From: Solen grandis
Taxonomy: Eukaryota; Mollusca; Bivalvia; Adapedonta; Solenidae
Reading direction: 5' to 3'
Assembly: GCA_021229015.1 (NCBI GenBank)
Contig: CM037783.1
Span: 31,252,088 to 31,316,087 of the forward strand
Length of the DNA stretch: 64,000 nucleotides
The stretch's first letter is position 1; each line of letters opens with the position of its first letter. The notes under the pieces were generated by a model that worked only from the letters and a program-made list of their open reading frames with translations, was not told where the DNA came from and did not search any database. Both the position numbers and the translations under genes were made by a program. Positions 46,606 through 59,324 of the stretch are shown piece after piece.

Positions 46606-47714
46606 GTCTTCATACGATATGACAGTAGGACAGGACGGGACGAGACTGATTCCAAAATAGCTCCCATGTCTGTGAAACTGAGATGTAATAAATGACTTAT
46701 TTAAGCACGGGCCATAAAAGTACATCAGTCGGTCTGACAGATAAAGGCTCTGGTTCGAATCCTCTGTCGGTACATAGCGCTAATTAATATTTTAATTCTA
46801 AAGGAAGGTAGTAACGGCTGAAACGCAATCTTCATTCCTGTTTTATAAATATTTAACTACATTATAAATTGTGGAAGAAATATTATCTTAAAAAGTAGCC
46901 TAAGTTGTCAAGAAATGAAATATTAGAAATAAAAATTAGATATTAATTATCGCTAGCAAAGTAGGTGAATTCGAAACAATCTGGTCCGTAAACATAGGTA
47001 TAAATCTGGCCGAATTAACAAAGCACTGAAAATATAGCAAATAGATGATAAATAAAATCAAATAAACAACCCAAACATATCGTCAAATATGAAGTGATAG
47101 AAAATGGATTTTTAGCATTTAGACGGATGGGTTATGTTCCCGTAATACAACCGTATATAGTTTTCAAAGAAAAAATATGAGGCAATATCTTACGCTTTAA
47201 ATCATTTTAGAATGGACAAACAAGAACAAAATGATATTAATATTCTATAACATGCATATAAGCATTCAATAAATTATGAGCAGAACATAAATCTTTAACA
47301 GATAATCAGCTTTTAGAATGAATGGTTCAACCACAAGAGAATTTAAAAGAGCAATATGAAGCTAATTTATCATCATTTTCAATCGAATAACAAAAGTACC
47401 GATCTAATACCCGTATCGCCCGGTGATCAATTTTGCATTAAAAATCTATATATAGGGGTAAACAATAGCATTGTTGTATATTATTTACACACACTCACAC
47501 TCGGAACATGATTATCTCTCATAAGAGAGCTGTTCAAACAAACCTTCGAAACGACTGAACATCGCACAGGTCAGAGCGGTGGTAGGAAAACAGTTTCGCT
47601 TCCGAAATATGGGTTTGTTTGGTCCAATAGTGAAAGAAAATGCTTTTCTCTATTATTATTATTTGTGTGTGTGTGTGTGTGTGTGTTAACCTATCTATTT
47701 CTGTTGTACACATA

Positions 47715-47791
47715 GTAGCTTTTCGTGGCTTTGTAATTTGCTGCGGGCAACATAGGAGCGATTAGCAAATTACAAAGCCATGTAAAGCTAC
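47715..47791. repeat. Inverted-repeat hairpin in duplication copy 2
   Basis: The same arms as at 33,559-33,669 (TGGCTTTGTAATTTGCT and AGCAAATTACAAAGCCA). The loop is reduced from about 50 nt to about 20 nt, so the arms are conserved while the loop has changed by deletion. Confidence 0.8.
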
Positions 47792-48612
47792 TTCAACATG
47801 ATTTCCGTTTCATTATATATTGAACAATACTTTCAAATTTCAAAGACACAAGAAGTCTAGTGAATACTGGTTTCATATATGGGAAATATATATATATCAA
47901 AGCGATGCTACTGGGAACTTTGTTATTTCTTGTTTTGTATGTGCAAATGTTAGAAACATTTTCTCGGAATGGACAAGCATTCGTAGGATACATCAAATTG
48001 TTGGTACATCGGAGCGTGTTTAGCTGGTTGGCAGGGCGGAGCGTGTTTAGCCGGTTGGTAGGGCGGAGCGCGATTTGCCGGTGCTGAGTTCGTTGCATAG
48101 AAATTAGCAGAATTGATATGCCCGTAGTGTTATCAAAATTCAGTTCACTGCTACACCGAAAGAAAAGCGTGAATGAATGACACGAGCACAAAGAGTTCAT
48201 CATAAGCTCTAACCTTACAAACATATGTTCATTTCTCTTTGATAATCTATTATGCTGATTCCTTCATGTAGATCTATGTTATTTTTGTACAAAATATACA
48301 AACTGTTTTTCATAGTTATTTTAGAAGCAAATTATATTTAGTTTTATACAATGTACATGTAGTATATTTGCTTTAACGGCTCGATAAACGTAGATTCAAG
48401 ATTGCGTATTTGAACTTCTAATGAATGAAAACCTTGACTCCTAGTATTTATTCTATTACAAATAATGTTCAGTCGAGAAACTGAAATCAACCGCATGTTT
48501 GATGACAACTGATGTTGAAATGAACTCAAATTGCATTAAGGCAGAGCAAAGTTACGAAAAACAAATAATACATGGATTTATTTTACACGTTTGAGTACAA
48601 TTACTAACAACC

Positions 48613-48890
48613 GTCCCTGGCGACCGAGTGGATAGAGCATCCATCGAGGGGAGCGGGAAGTCGTGGGTTAGATCCCTGGCCGCGACATGCCAAAGTCGTA
48701 AAAGAAATACTGGTATGGCTCCCTTGCTTGGCCCTCAGCATATAAGGGTAGTTCCAGGACTGGTTAGCCCAGTGTCAGGATAATGTGACTGGGTGTGGTA
48801 TCATGAAACATGTCTACGGCGTGATACTGCAGTGTGGCAGCACTATATCTGTCTCAAGCAGACATCGTCTCCAAATGACCGAAATAATAT
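48613..48890 (+). repeat. SINE-2, copy in duplication 2
   Basis: It lies at the position corresponding to the 34.43-kb copy. Head CCCTGGCGACCGAGTGGATA, degenerate B box (GGGTTAGATCCC), body TGGTTAGCCCAGTGTCAGG and CTACGGCGTGATACTGCAGT. The 3' end is truncated after GACCGAAATAATATC. It predates the duplication. Confidence 0.85.
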
Positions 48891-49837
48891 CACACATATA
48901 TGATGCATTTAAATACAATTTACTCACTTAATGCCTTCATCAGTCAACGTTTTTCTCTCCTTATAACAAAATTTATTTTGTGTCTTGCACGGTGTGCGTC
49001 CACATAAAATAATGGCGTTATTTTAAAAGTCATGATATCACTACCAATGTAATCAGCCTGGCGATCTAAAAATAAACATAGTAAAAAAATGTATTCCTGA
49101 ATTTCCTCGAGTATACGGTATTGTCCCATGTTAATTGTGTCTTTTATAGGTTTCTTCGAAAGGTAGAATAAACTGATGATATTTTTAACATAAATGTATA
49201 CTAGGCATGTATGATCTATTGTTGCTCCGGCTGTTCAAGGTATTCCTAAGTGTTTTACTGAGCGTGACTAAAGGCATTTACCAATACAATGAAAGAGACT
49301 TTAATCCAAATATAATTTTTTCATACCTCCAAGCGTCTAAAACATACAATGATCTCAATATTTGTTGGTATACCATCTGAAGAACTGTTTTCCAATGACC
49401 TGATGTTAATTGTGAACATATGTAAAGAAATGTAATCGGCAAAAATGAGCCGAGTATTGCTTGTTTTGTATAATGATCGTTATTAAAATGAATGAAGTGT
49501 ATGAATGATAGTCCATATTATTTCTCACATATCCTCTCTATAGACAAAAATGGTAGCTCATTTTAAACATTTTATGCTAATATTGACATAGATAATAAAG
49601 CGATAATATCTATATGGGGAACAGCTGTTTGAATATTTCAGTTAAATGTCTGGAACTCCAATGCCAGCGTATACTGTTATTTAGTTATCATTCTGTAGGG
49701 TATCAAGTGTTGGATAAGACGATGTGCCAGATGGGATTATTCCATCACAAGACAGGCGCCGTTAAATGTCTTACTCCGATTACACCCTGAAGTAACCATT
49801 ATCGATTATCCTCCTATGCAGACGCCTCGGCTGTCAA

Positions 49838-50335
49838 CGGACCAACAACCTTACTATAGGCAACGAATCAACGCCTATCTACTGTCAATGGATCGACGAC
49901 CTTACTACTGTCATCGGATTGACAACCTTTCTACTGTCAACGGATTGACAACCTTTCTATCTCATCGGATCAACTATCTTACTCCTGTCAACAGATCGAC
50001 AAACTTACTACTGTCAACCGATCGACAATCTTACTACTGTCAACGAATCAAAACCATACTACTGCCAACGGATCGACAATCTTACTACTGTAAACGAATC
50101 GAAACCTTACTACTGCCAACGGATCGACAATCTTACTACTGTCAACCGATCGACAATCTTACTCTGCAGTCAACATACATAAAATATACTACCGTCACAG
50201 ATTAGCAACATTACTACTGTCAGCAGTTCAACAACATAACTACTGTCAGCAGTTCAACAACATAACTACTGTCAGCAGTTCAACAACATAACTACTGTCA
50301 GCAGTCTAATAACCCTACTACTGTTTCGGATCAGT
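49838..50335. repeat. Minisatellite, about 26-bp unit
   Basis: Repeats of CAACGGATCGACAATCTTAC plus TACTGT, grading after 50,205 into CAGCAGTTCAACAACATAAC plus TACTGT. An open frame reads through (49,816-50,205) with a 17-residue period, as expected for two units; it is not a gene. Confidence 0.9.
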
Positions 50336-50351
50336 GTTATACCTAATACCC

Positions 50352-51893
50352 ACGTCACACTAGACTGGCGTCCTTACTGCCTTCTTATGACGACCCAGAA
50401 CGTAGCTGAATCGTCATTGACCCATTTGGGTTGTGATGAGAACGCCAAAAGCCGTAACGGGGACCCCAAGCATAAGATAACAGGCCGACGGCGACAATTT
50501 TGAAATTGTTAAAGTAAACTTCTGAGTTCGGCGTTCTAAGTACGTCCTGGGTCAGAATGACGATGGATCGCTCTGGGATCGCCATGGTCACAAAAACAAC
50601 GCAATAGGGACGCGTAGAACGCCGTATGGATGGACGTAGTATAGACGCGGTAGAGTCGCCGTAGAAATGCACAGAATTGATTCATGAACTGCATGAAGAA
50701 CAAACGGCGACCCTGCTACGTTCTTAATACGTCTATGAAGATCTTATCACGTTTACGGCTTTCTTATCACGGTGTAAGCTCAGTAGTATTGGGATCCTAC
50801 TTAAGTCCGGGACCGTACGATGACCTCCATGCGCCCTGGTCGTTTCTTCGGGGCTACTTCTACGGCCACTGCGTTTCTTCAGGGTTCTTACTACGATCAC
50901 TGCGTTTCTTCAGGGTTCTTACTACGTTCACTGCGTTTCTTCAGGGTTCTTACTACGTTCACTGCGTTTCTTCGGGGTTCTTACTACGGTCTTACTACGG
51001 TCATTACGTTTCTTCAATGATCTTTCTACGATCACTGAGTTTCTTCAAGGATTCTTACTACGGTCATTACGTTTCTTCAGGGATCTTACTACGATCACTG
51101 CGTTTCTTCGAGGTTCTTACTACGATCATAGCGTTCTACAAGATTCTTAATACAAACACTGCGTTTCTTCAGGGTTTTTACAACGATCACTGCATTTTTT
51201 TCAGGGTTCTTTCTACGTTCATTGCCCTCTACAGGGTTCTTTCTACGTTCATTGCGTTCTTCAGGGTTCTTACTACTGTCATTGCGTTTCTTTTAGGTTT
51301 TTACTACGGTCATTGCGTTTCTTCAAGTTAGCACTGCGTGTCTTGCGCGGCCCAGACTGACCATGGATTTCATTAGCGATTATTAGCTATAAAATCCAGT
51401 TCTTTAGTTTCCCTTATCAGCACCACGACTGCACGTATAACCACCATCGTAACAAAGAAAATTGATAATTCGTTGCATATAAAACACATGATCATTGTCC
51501 AGCAGCATTAGGCAAATGGCCATTAATAGCTTTACGCTTGATTAGAAAAAAAAAAGTTTCTGTGTCCGACTGAAACTCTCGGTCAGTGAATGACGTCGGT
51601 GATGCAGCCCTGGCAACTTAACTCCGCCCATGGCTCTTTGTCCTCGGCCTAACGTTGTGAAAATTAAATTGCTTTCGATAAGACTGCGCGTCTGCACACC
51701 TTAAGGGTAAACACGAATATAAAAGTGTCGCAAAAATTGAAGCGCTCCATAAACGCAGCGCAGATGTTGTATGGTCGCATTGCACTCGCCGTTGGATCTC
51801 CATAGTCGCAGTAGAGTCGTTATAAACACCACGAGAACGCAGTGGGGTCGCCGATGGTCGCCGTGTGGACGACAAGGAATCGCAGTGTAAACG
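50352..51893. mobile_element. Candidate DNA transposon with weak inverted ends, enclosing a minisatellite
   Basis: The left edge reads CGTCACACTAGACTGGCGTC. The right edge, on the other strand, reads CGTTTACACTGCGATTCCTT. Both are followed by CGACC- and GTCGCC-rich subterminal sequence that is GC-richer than the surroundings (50,390-50,680 and 51,660-51,895). The match is only partial. The inside holds the 31-bp minisatellite and no transposase. Ends beginning with a TCACAC-like string are common among PIF/Harbinger elements, so that is one possibility; a foldback-type element is another. Confidence 0.35.
50840..51330. repeat. Minisatellite, 31-bp unit
   Basis: Repeats of GCGTTTCTTCAGGGTTCTTA plus CTACGATCACT recur at 31-bp spacing (for example GCGTTTCTT at 50,871, 50,902 and 50,933). 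The units become more diverged toward 51,300. The long open frame over it (50,684-51,331) is a repeat translation. Confidence 0.9.
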
Positions 51894-53515
51894 AAATAAA
51901 AATCACTATGGACACGGTAAGGTCATAGCTGGAACACCTTGAACACGCACAAAGCGCAAACAGCAAACAGGACCCTCTATGCGACCAAAGGCGTTTTCCG
52001 AAGAAAAATGATATTTGGGTTACGTGAGGACGTCGGTCCTTTATGAGAATGTAAAATCAATATTACTGTCAGAGCAAAGTATTTTAATCACTGTCCGATT
52101 TCCACATGATTCCTTCATGAACCCGGACATTTGGAGAACAAATATATTGTTCCCTTTACAAGATATTTAACAGTCAGTGGAACCAACGTACGGAAAATGT
52201 ATGTTCAACACTAAGGATCACAGGTCATCTGACTAATGTAGGCAGTAGGTATACACTGAAACTTATAATACATTTGAGCAACATGCATGAGATAACAAGG
52301 TGGACGGGGTACTTTTTACCATTTTTAAATAAATTTTGCAGAATGCCGAACTATTAGCTACAACGCTTTAACTGCGTTTGTTTCTTGAATCTCGTATCTT
52401 GTCCATACGCATGTCGCATACGAATGCGTTTTTATCTATTATACATTCCTGTACGTTTTTGTGTTATTTCAGCAATTACGGATATAAGTGTTTTAAATAA
52501 CCATGCTACATGCATTTTCTAAACAAGATGATTATACATTATACAATTATTCACTGAATTATTTCATTTCCAATCAGCATATTTGCTAATAAACAAATTA
52601 TCACACTTACATACATAAATAAACATTTAAACCAGACAAACAGATTAAAACACATTCAGTCAAAAATGGTCCTATCACTTATCAATTTACATGGCTAGCT
52701 TATGAACAAAATGTTTCTTTTATAGAAAATCCAATAATCAAACATATCTCAAGTTTTTGTTTATTTTATTTTATTTTATCTTTTTTAATTTTCAAAAATC
52801 TTTGCCTCAAATTGCCAACTGACGCATTCCAACGTCCGACATTAAACGTAATGAGAAATCGGTTAATCATTAAGTCGACTTAATTGAATTGTTTGTGCGC
52901 ATATTTACATATGACTTGTTGATATCCACTTTACTGTACAGATAACCATCACTATAAAAACAATCCCGAATAAGGCATGGAGGTCAATAATGAGACCAGA
53001 CATTACATTACGAGTCACTGAAAGACAAACCATTTTTTTTTTATTTAATTACATTGGTATAACAGCTCATAAATGGAAAGAGGAAATGGTTGTATACAGA
53101 TATAACGGCAAACGTTGATTAGAAGTGGGTCTGCTACAAAACTGAAAGGGCTTTTGCTGAATGGTGACTGTTTTATTTAACAAACATACTCTCATAGTTA
53201 TACTCCAAATGGAGAACTGTGGGAACGCACTTTGGGTCCAACGCATTATGGGCTCTGAACCATAACTGAAAATAGGAACTGATTTTTTATCATTGATTTA
53301 TTAATACGCTGGAGAAGTTGTGGATTAAAATATATGTACTACAGTACCTTAGATAGAACATGTAATGCAATGGATACCAATCACGTCGAGTATGCTATTT
53401 CATCAGTTGTAATTACGTATAAATCTGATAAGGTAGATGATTATGGTGTAAATTATAAATATGATACGGTAAAAACGTTTCAGAATATGGTATAATACGG
53501 ATTTTGTTGTGCATA
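51894..53515. other. Unassigned AT-rich sequence
   Basis: No gene or repeat is recognised apart from a TTTTATTTTATTTTATC run near 52,760-52,785. Confidence 0.45.
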
Positions 53516-53523
53516 GGTAAGGT

Positions 53524-53745
53524 CAAAATGACTTGACTTGACTATTTGAGTATACCGTCGCCTCGACAGTATTTCAGTCATATAGCGACGTCCAGCTAAT
53601 AAGAGGTCGAGGAAGACCCCGAATGCACGGGCACATCCGGGTAGAACCACCGACCTACCGCAAGCCAGCTTGAAGGCTTCCTCACATGAAAATCCGAATG
53701 ACCCTGCCGGGATTCGAACCCACGCTGTTAAAGTCAGCGAAAGTG
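53524..53745 (-). repeat. SINE-1, copy 4
   Basis: The reverse complement carries B box GGTTCGAATCC, central block CTGGCTTGCGGTAGGTCGGT, and 3' end ATGACTGAAATACTGTCG with a GTCAAGTCAAG tail. It is slightly shortened at the head. Confidence 0.88.
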
Positions 53746-55074
53746 AATTCTTTTTAAATCAGAAGATTTGCTAATAAGACTGGTAAAAACAACTCGTGGA
53801 AACTACTTCATTTACATGTATCCTATTTCATGTGTCCAAAGTTCTGACCTTAAAGTGCGTTATATTTCATTATATCGGATGTAGTGATGCAACAATGCAA
53901 CGCAGTTTGGGGTCGGACCTCATGGTGCGTCTGGACACCAAAAATCGTTTTGACAACGCGCAGTATTTACATGGGTCTATTTGAACATTGTCTGAATGAA
54001 CAAATAGAATCTGAAGTTCAATTTGATCACAACCTGCAATGTTTGCGTTATGTTGGATAAATAAAGTGATCATATCGGAAGAATGAGAATATTATAGGAA
54101 CGTGGAAAAAAACATACTCTTCCTTACATTTTAGTCGACTCAATCAATATGAATGAGAGGGTCAAAGTGACCTTAGAACGATCACTAAAGTACCATAAGC
54201 CTAATCTAAACAATTCAGTTCAATTAATTTAGCTTGATTACTTTCAGCAATGACCAGATAAGCAAACTAGCCGATCCCCTGGAAGCATCATTTAGCAACA
54301 ATGGTAGAGAGCCGTGAGCTGATACTTGTCTCGATAATATTAAATTCTGACCATTGATTTCATAGGAGAAGCTTTTTTGATTATTTTTATATAAAGTATA
54401 TGAGGGAACCGATTTAATTGGTTAAAATTATGTCAATTCATTAATAAAAAAGGAAAAAATGTTTGGTTAAAGTACCTGTAGTTATTGTGACAAGGGATAG
54501 TACAGCTGACTCCTGGTCTTACAGTTCCCAGACAATGTCACATGCGCTCCAGGTACTGATGGTGGTGATGGTGGTGTTCAGGGACGAATAACTTACAGTT
54601 AAAATCAACTGGTTATTTAACATCCATTAGGCTAATGGAAAATACTCATTCATGGTAAAGCAAGTGTTAAAATCATCTGCTCGATCAGTCTTCATTACAA
54701 TGTGTGCCAATGGTGAATTGTCAGTTTTGTAATATTCAAATTGCAATTCTCTGCTTCATAATTGGTGTGACTATCTCTTCTAGCGTAAATGTTATGCAGG
54801 GAATTTATACACTGAACAATAGATGACGAACACATAGAAGTTCGCTAAACCGTTTGTAAGCATTATGGTAAAGACATTCCGAAAGAAAACAACGTGTTTT
54901 AGTAGTTAACATATATATTTTTTTCACACATACACCTGTTGTTTTTTTTATTTTTTATTTTTTATTTTTTTTTAGTTAACATGTTATCTTTGAATAATTA
55001 AGTGTCCCATTTGGAAGTGTTGTGTTACGAAGAATATTCTGTTCTGTAACATATGGTATAATAATGTAATAATT
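53746..55074. other. Unassigned AT-rich sequence
   Basis: No gene is recognised. A GGTGGTGATGGTGG run lies near 54,560 and T/A-rich simple sequence at 54,918-54,975. Confidence 0.45.
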
Positions 55075-55790
55075 TACAATATAAAGATGAGTAGGGCGGG
55101 ATATTGTACTTCGTAAGGATGAATAGATAAAGATTGGTAGGGTGGAATATTGTACAATATAAAGATTGGTAGGATGAAATATTGTACAATATAAAGATTG
55201 GTAGGGTGGAATATTGTACAATATAAAGATTGGTAGGGTGGAATATTGAACAATATAAAGATTGGTAGGATGAAATATTGTACAATATAAAGATTGGTAG
55301 GGTGGAATATTGTACAATATAAAGATTAGTAGGGTGGAATATTGTACAGTATAAAGATTGGTAGGATGGAATATTGTACAATATAAATATTGGTAGGGTG
55401 GAATATTGTACAGAATAAAGATTGGTAGGATGGAATACTGTACAATATAAAGATTGGTAAGATGGAATATTGTACAATATAAAGATTGGTAGGATGGAAT
55501 ATTGTACAATATAAAGATTGGAAGGGTGGAATATTGTACAATATAAAGATTAGTAGGGTGGAATATTGAACAATGTAAGGATTAGTAGGGTGGAATATTG
55601 AATAAAATAGGATTGGTAGAGTGGAATATTTACAATATTAGAATTGGTTTGGTGGAATATTGTACAATGTAAGGATTGGTAAGGTGGAATATTTTAACAA
55701 TGTCAGGATATTAACAATGTAAGGATTGATAGGGTGGAATATTGAACAATATAAGGATTGCTTGGAATATTGATTGGAATATTGTATACA
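55075..55790. repeat. Minisatellite, 32-bp unit
   Basis: About twenty repeats of ATTGGTAGGGTGGAATATTG plus TACAATATAAAG. Each unit contains the palindromic core AATATTGTACAATAT. Units diverge after 55,560. All three minus-strand frames stay partly open (54,976-55,541) because 32 is not a multiple of three and the units lack stops; these are not genes. Confidence 0.95.
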
Positions 55791-55907
55791 TATAGAAATT
55801 AAAAGGACGCAATTATGTACAATATGGGGACAAATAGGATGCGACATTGCACATTGTTGGGACAGATGTGTCGGAATATCGTACATTATAAGATTATAAG
55901 GGTGCAA

Positions 55908-55932
55908 GATGTGTGTGTGTGGGGGGGGGGGG
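55908..55932. repeat. (GT)n plus poly-G tract
   Basis: GTGTGTGTGTG followed by a run of about twelve G. Confidence 0.9.
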
Positions 55933-56139
55933 TATTTTACACTTTTTGGATGAATGAACGGAATATTGTTCACTGATTGGAGGAATGTGGCCGAATACTG
56001 TACGATAAGAGCAATTAACTGAACTTTATGTAAAATGTAAACAGATTGATGACACGTTATCAAACGTTGCTTTGAATTTTAGAAAACCAAATTAAATCAG
56101 GTAATAACACAGTCAATCATATATGGTTTACGAATAGAC

Positions 56140-56760
56140 AAATACATGGATAGTCAAGTTCATGGATAGTCAAGTACATGGATAGTCAATTACATGGATA
56201 GTCAAGTACATGGATTGTCAAGTACATAGATAGTCAAGTACATGGATTGTCAAGTACATGGATTGTCAAGTACATGGATAGTAAATACATAGATAGTCAA
56301 GTACATAGATAATTAAATACATGAATAGTCAAGTACATGGATAGTCAAGTTCATGGATAGTCAAGTTCATGGATAGTCAAGGACATAAATCGTCAAGTAT
56401 ATGCACAGTCAAGTACACGAACAGTCAAGTACATGAATAGTCATGTACATGAGTAGTCAAGTACATGAACAGTCAAGTACATGCATAGTCAAGTACATGA
56501 ACAGTCAAGAAGATGAATAGTCAAGTACATGAACAGTCAAGTACATGCATAGTCAAGTACATGAACAATCAAATACATGAATAGTCAAACACATGAATAG
56601 TCAAGTACATGCATAGTCAAGTACATTAACAGGCAAGTGCATGCATAGTCAAGTACACGAACAGTCAAGTACATGAATAGGCAAATACATGTATAGTCAA
56701 ATACATGAATGGTAAAAATATCAAGTACACGAACAGTAAAGTACATAAATAGTGCGGTAT
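56140..56760. repeat. Minisatellite, 16-bp unit
   Basis: About 38 repeats of ATGGATAGTCAAGTAC, drifting to ATGAACAGTCAAGTAC in the second half. Units alternate ATAG, ACAG and TTG at one position, suggesting local higher-order spread. Confidence 0.95.
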
Positions 56761-58455
56761 ATCGATAAAACTAGTGTTAAGATCATACCCATAACTAACT
56801 TTATTTCTCCAGCTATATCTCACTAGAGAAATAAACATGAGATTCGGTCTGAACTATTTAGCATTTTTAACTATTTACTTTCATTAGCATTGCGATATGT
56901 ATGCAAGCCTGTTATCGTAATGTCACTCGAGAGATGTCAATGTCAACTTGGTGACATGAATGTGTGAACGTGATAATTTATCTGTTTTCAATGTGTGTTT
57001 ATTTGTTTTGAGTGATACCTCCAATACACAAGGCGGCTAAATGATTCTGACATAAATTCAAAAGTCTATGTCGTGTGCGTAGTAAGAATAATCCTGGCGT
57101 GGTGACTGTCATTTCCCAGCCTGAGGTACTGAACATAGATATCTCAACTAATTAAATGGCGAAATTAAAATTACTGCCAAAGCAATCTTAATCGACTTTG
57201 ATTGCCATTTCAGGATAAAATGAGGAAGTACTAATTGGAAATCATCATGTGCACGGTTTTACCATGAATACACGAGCATGTTGACGCCCTCGGGAAATTA
57301 AGATTCTAACAAACAAATAATGTGTACGTAATAATTTAAGTTGAATTAAAATAATTTGACTAACGTTAATTGTTACATGGAAAATATAAATGTTTTGGAG
57401 GGAAAACTTTGACTTTGTAACAATTATTCAGCTTGTTAAAAGATTTTTTTTTTAATTCAAAAGATCTTAATTAACATATCTGGAGACTAGTTTCTCTAGC
57501 TAAATAAGATATTTATTGTTCCCTTCGTCCCTTTTCTTACTTTTGTTACACAGTGTGTCGTTGTTTATGTATAATAGTGTCTGATATCCAACCGAGATCA
57601 CTTATCATCGTCATATTTATACTGACACACGTCTGCTGCAATTTGCACGTGCGGCTAGACGTCCATTATTACTGTAATAACTGATGTAATTGTTTACCAT
57701 GGTAACTGTTTATCTTCTGTATCAGCCATCACGGTATAAATGGTTTGACCTAGTGTCTATATATTATAGGACGAATTATTGAAGGTATGGGATATATTCT
57801 GCCCAGAGTGGTCAGCACGTGAGCGTGCTTCCGGACTGTACGTGTAAACTGTTCAGTAAAATTCAGGTCGAATATTAATTCGATAGACGTCTTATGAAAC
57901 AGCCCCAATATTTAACTCTGCCCGGGCATCAATCCGACAGACGTCGCTGCTCTAGAAATAGTTCAGCACACTCAGCCCGAATACGGAACCCATCCCAAAC
58001 ATCATGCCGATCTAGAAACATTTCATAAAACCAAGTCAGAATATTAAACTCAGCACGAACATAAAGAGCTCCGGAAACAGTTCAGTATATTTATCCGACA
58101 GACGTCTCTGCTTTCAATTTTACTCTGAAAACTAATTTTGACGGCGACTGTTGAAGCTCCATGATGAAGTCCCTCACTTGAACAGATCAATCACGGCAGA
58201 CATCCTCTCCCGTCCCATGATAACTGGGCGTTCTGTTTCGGTGCCATGTCTGCTATTGTCTCGATAAATTAATTGCATCATTTCTCTGTGAATCCTTCCA
58301 TGGCCAAAGATGGTGGCTTCACAACAACGTAAATTATTGAACATCCAAAATTGTTCTGATAACAATCTAATCATGGTGTAAAAGATAAACACGATGGATT
58401 TAAACAGACATACGAAATGTAAGTCATTCCTGTGACAAAAAAAAAGTCTCTTTGA
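56761..58455. other. Unassigned sequence, possible conserved non-coding stretch
   Basis: No coding region is supported. The part at 57,080-57,310 has mixed composition and several TAATTA-like motifs. The part at 57,840-58,120 contains three diverged repeats built around TTCAG, GAATATTAA and GACAGACGTC-type strings. Confidence 0.35.
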
Positions 58456-58458
58456 TTG

Positions 58459-58605
58459 CTTGTTTTCAACGTCCTGCCAACAGTATGTCAGTTATAAAGG
58501 ACTTTGTCTAGCGCAGAGTCATGGTATCAAGCGATACAAGACAGGTGGAATGATACCACAGCCAAGTACCCTATCCTGATATAAGAGCATCCAATCCTGA
58601 ATCTA
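58459..58605 (-). repeat. SINE-2 fragment, diverged
   Basis: The minus strand reads CTGACATACTGTTGGCAGGACG at its 3' side, with a GGTATCATTCCACC and CCATGACTCTGCG-like body. These are recognisable but diverged SINE-2 3' half sequences. Confidence 0.55.
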
Positions 58606-59127
58606 ACAGATTTTTTTTTATTTAAAAGCGTCAAGTAGTGATACCAGTACGACTTACGTCGCGGCTGGAGATATATTTCGAAAAAAGAAGAATCATTTGA
58701 AATTGCAATTCTGGCTTAAATATGAATATACGGTTTGCCGTTTTCTGGAAGTAATTGCCAACTTTGAAAGGCTGACCAAAGACCAAAATGCGTAGAGTAA
58801 AAGGACGGGTAATGAAAGGCATGTGATGACGTTTTTGGGGATAATGATTCAAACATGCGTGTGGGCTTATTCTCTTCTCTGGCATAACAGGTTAGTGGAG
58901 ATAATGATAAAATGATATCCAATTACTCGGTGAAAGGCTGGGAAGAACTCAAGCACAAGAAAACATAGCTATCAAAGGAAGGATTCGCGATTGCAAAATG
59001 TTCCCTGTTATTATGTTTAAAAGCAATATTGCCTCAATTAAGACGGCTTCAAGGACTGGAAGTTGTACCATGACGTCACACTGTGTGTTTGAGACTACAG
59101 AATATGGAGTTTTCGAAGAAAAAGAAA

Positions 59128-59164
59128 GAGAGAGTGTGTGTGTGTGTGTGGGGGGGGGGGGGGG
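59128..59164. repeat. (GT)n plus poly-G tract
   Basis: AGAGAGTGTGTGTGTGTG followed by about fourteen G. Confidence 0.95.
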
Positions 59165-59324
59165 AATAACATCACGGACAGGGGTCACAAAAGCTTAAAT
59201 TAAATAAAATATGCAATGTATTAATTTCTCGTATTCTAGAAAATAAATAATTTCATTTGTGGAGTCACCACTCGTGATAGGAATGACTTTTATGACCCAT
59301 CTTTGTTTTATTTACCTTCACTAC

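Larger units (their letters stand above)
46610..50240 (+). repeat. Segmental duplication, copy 2
   Basis: The direct-orientation partner of 32,448-35,660, about 14.15 kb downstream. Collinear anchors run from GACAGTAGGACAGGACGGGA (46,621) through the shared hairpin, the shared SINE-2 and ATCTATTGTTGCTCCGGCTG (49,212) to GATAATAAAGCGATAAT (about 49,590). After about 190 bp absent from copy 1 (49,605-49,840), homology resumes in a tandem ACTACTGTCAACGGATC-type array, of which copy 1 keeps a short decayed version (35,461-35,660). Copy 2 also contains a (TG)n run at about 47,664-47,686 not seen in copy 1. Confidence 0.9.

Noticed and set aside
49816..51331. Open frames of 129 and 215 codons
   Set aside because: They are translations of the 26-bp and 31-bp minisatellites.
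54976..55541. Long minus-strand frames and a repeat-spacer look suggesting CRISPR
   Set aside because: The array has no unique spacers; it is a simple 32-bp minisatellite in a eukaryotic genome.
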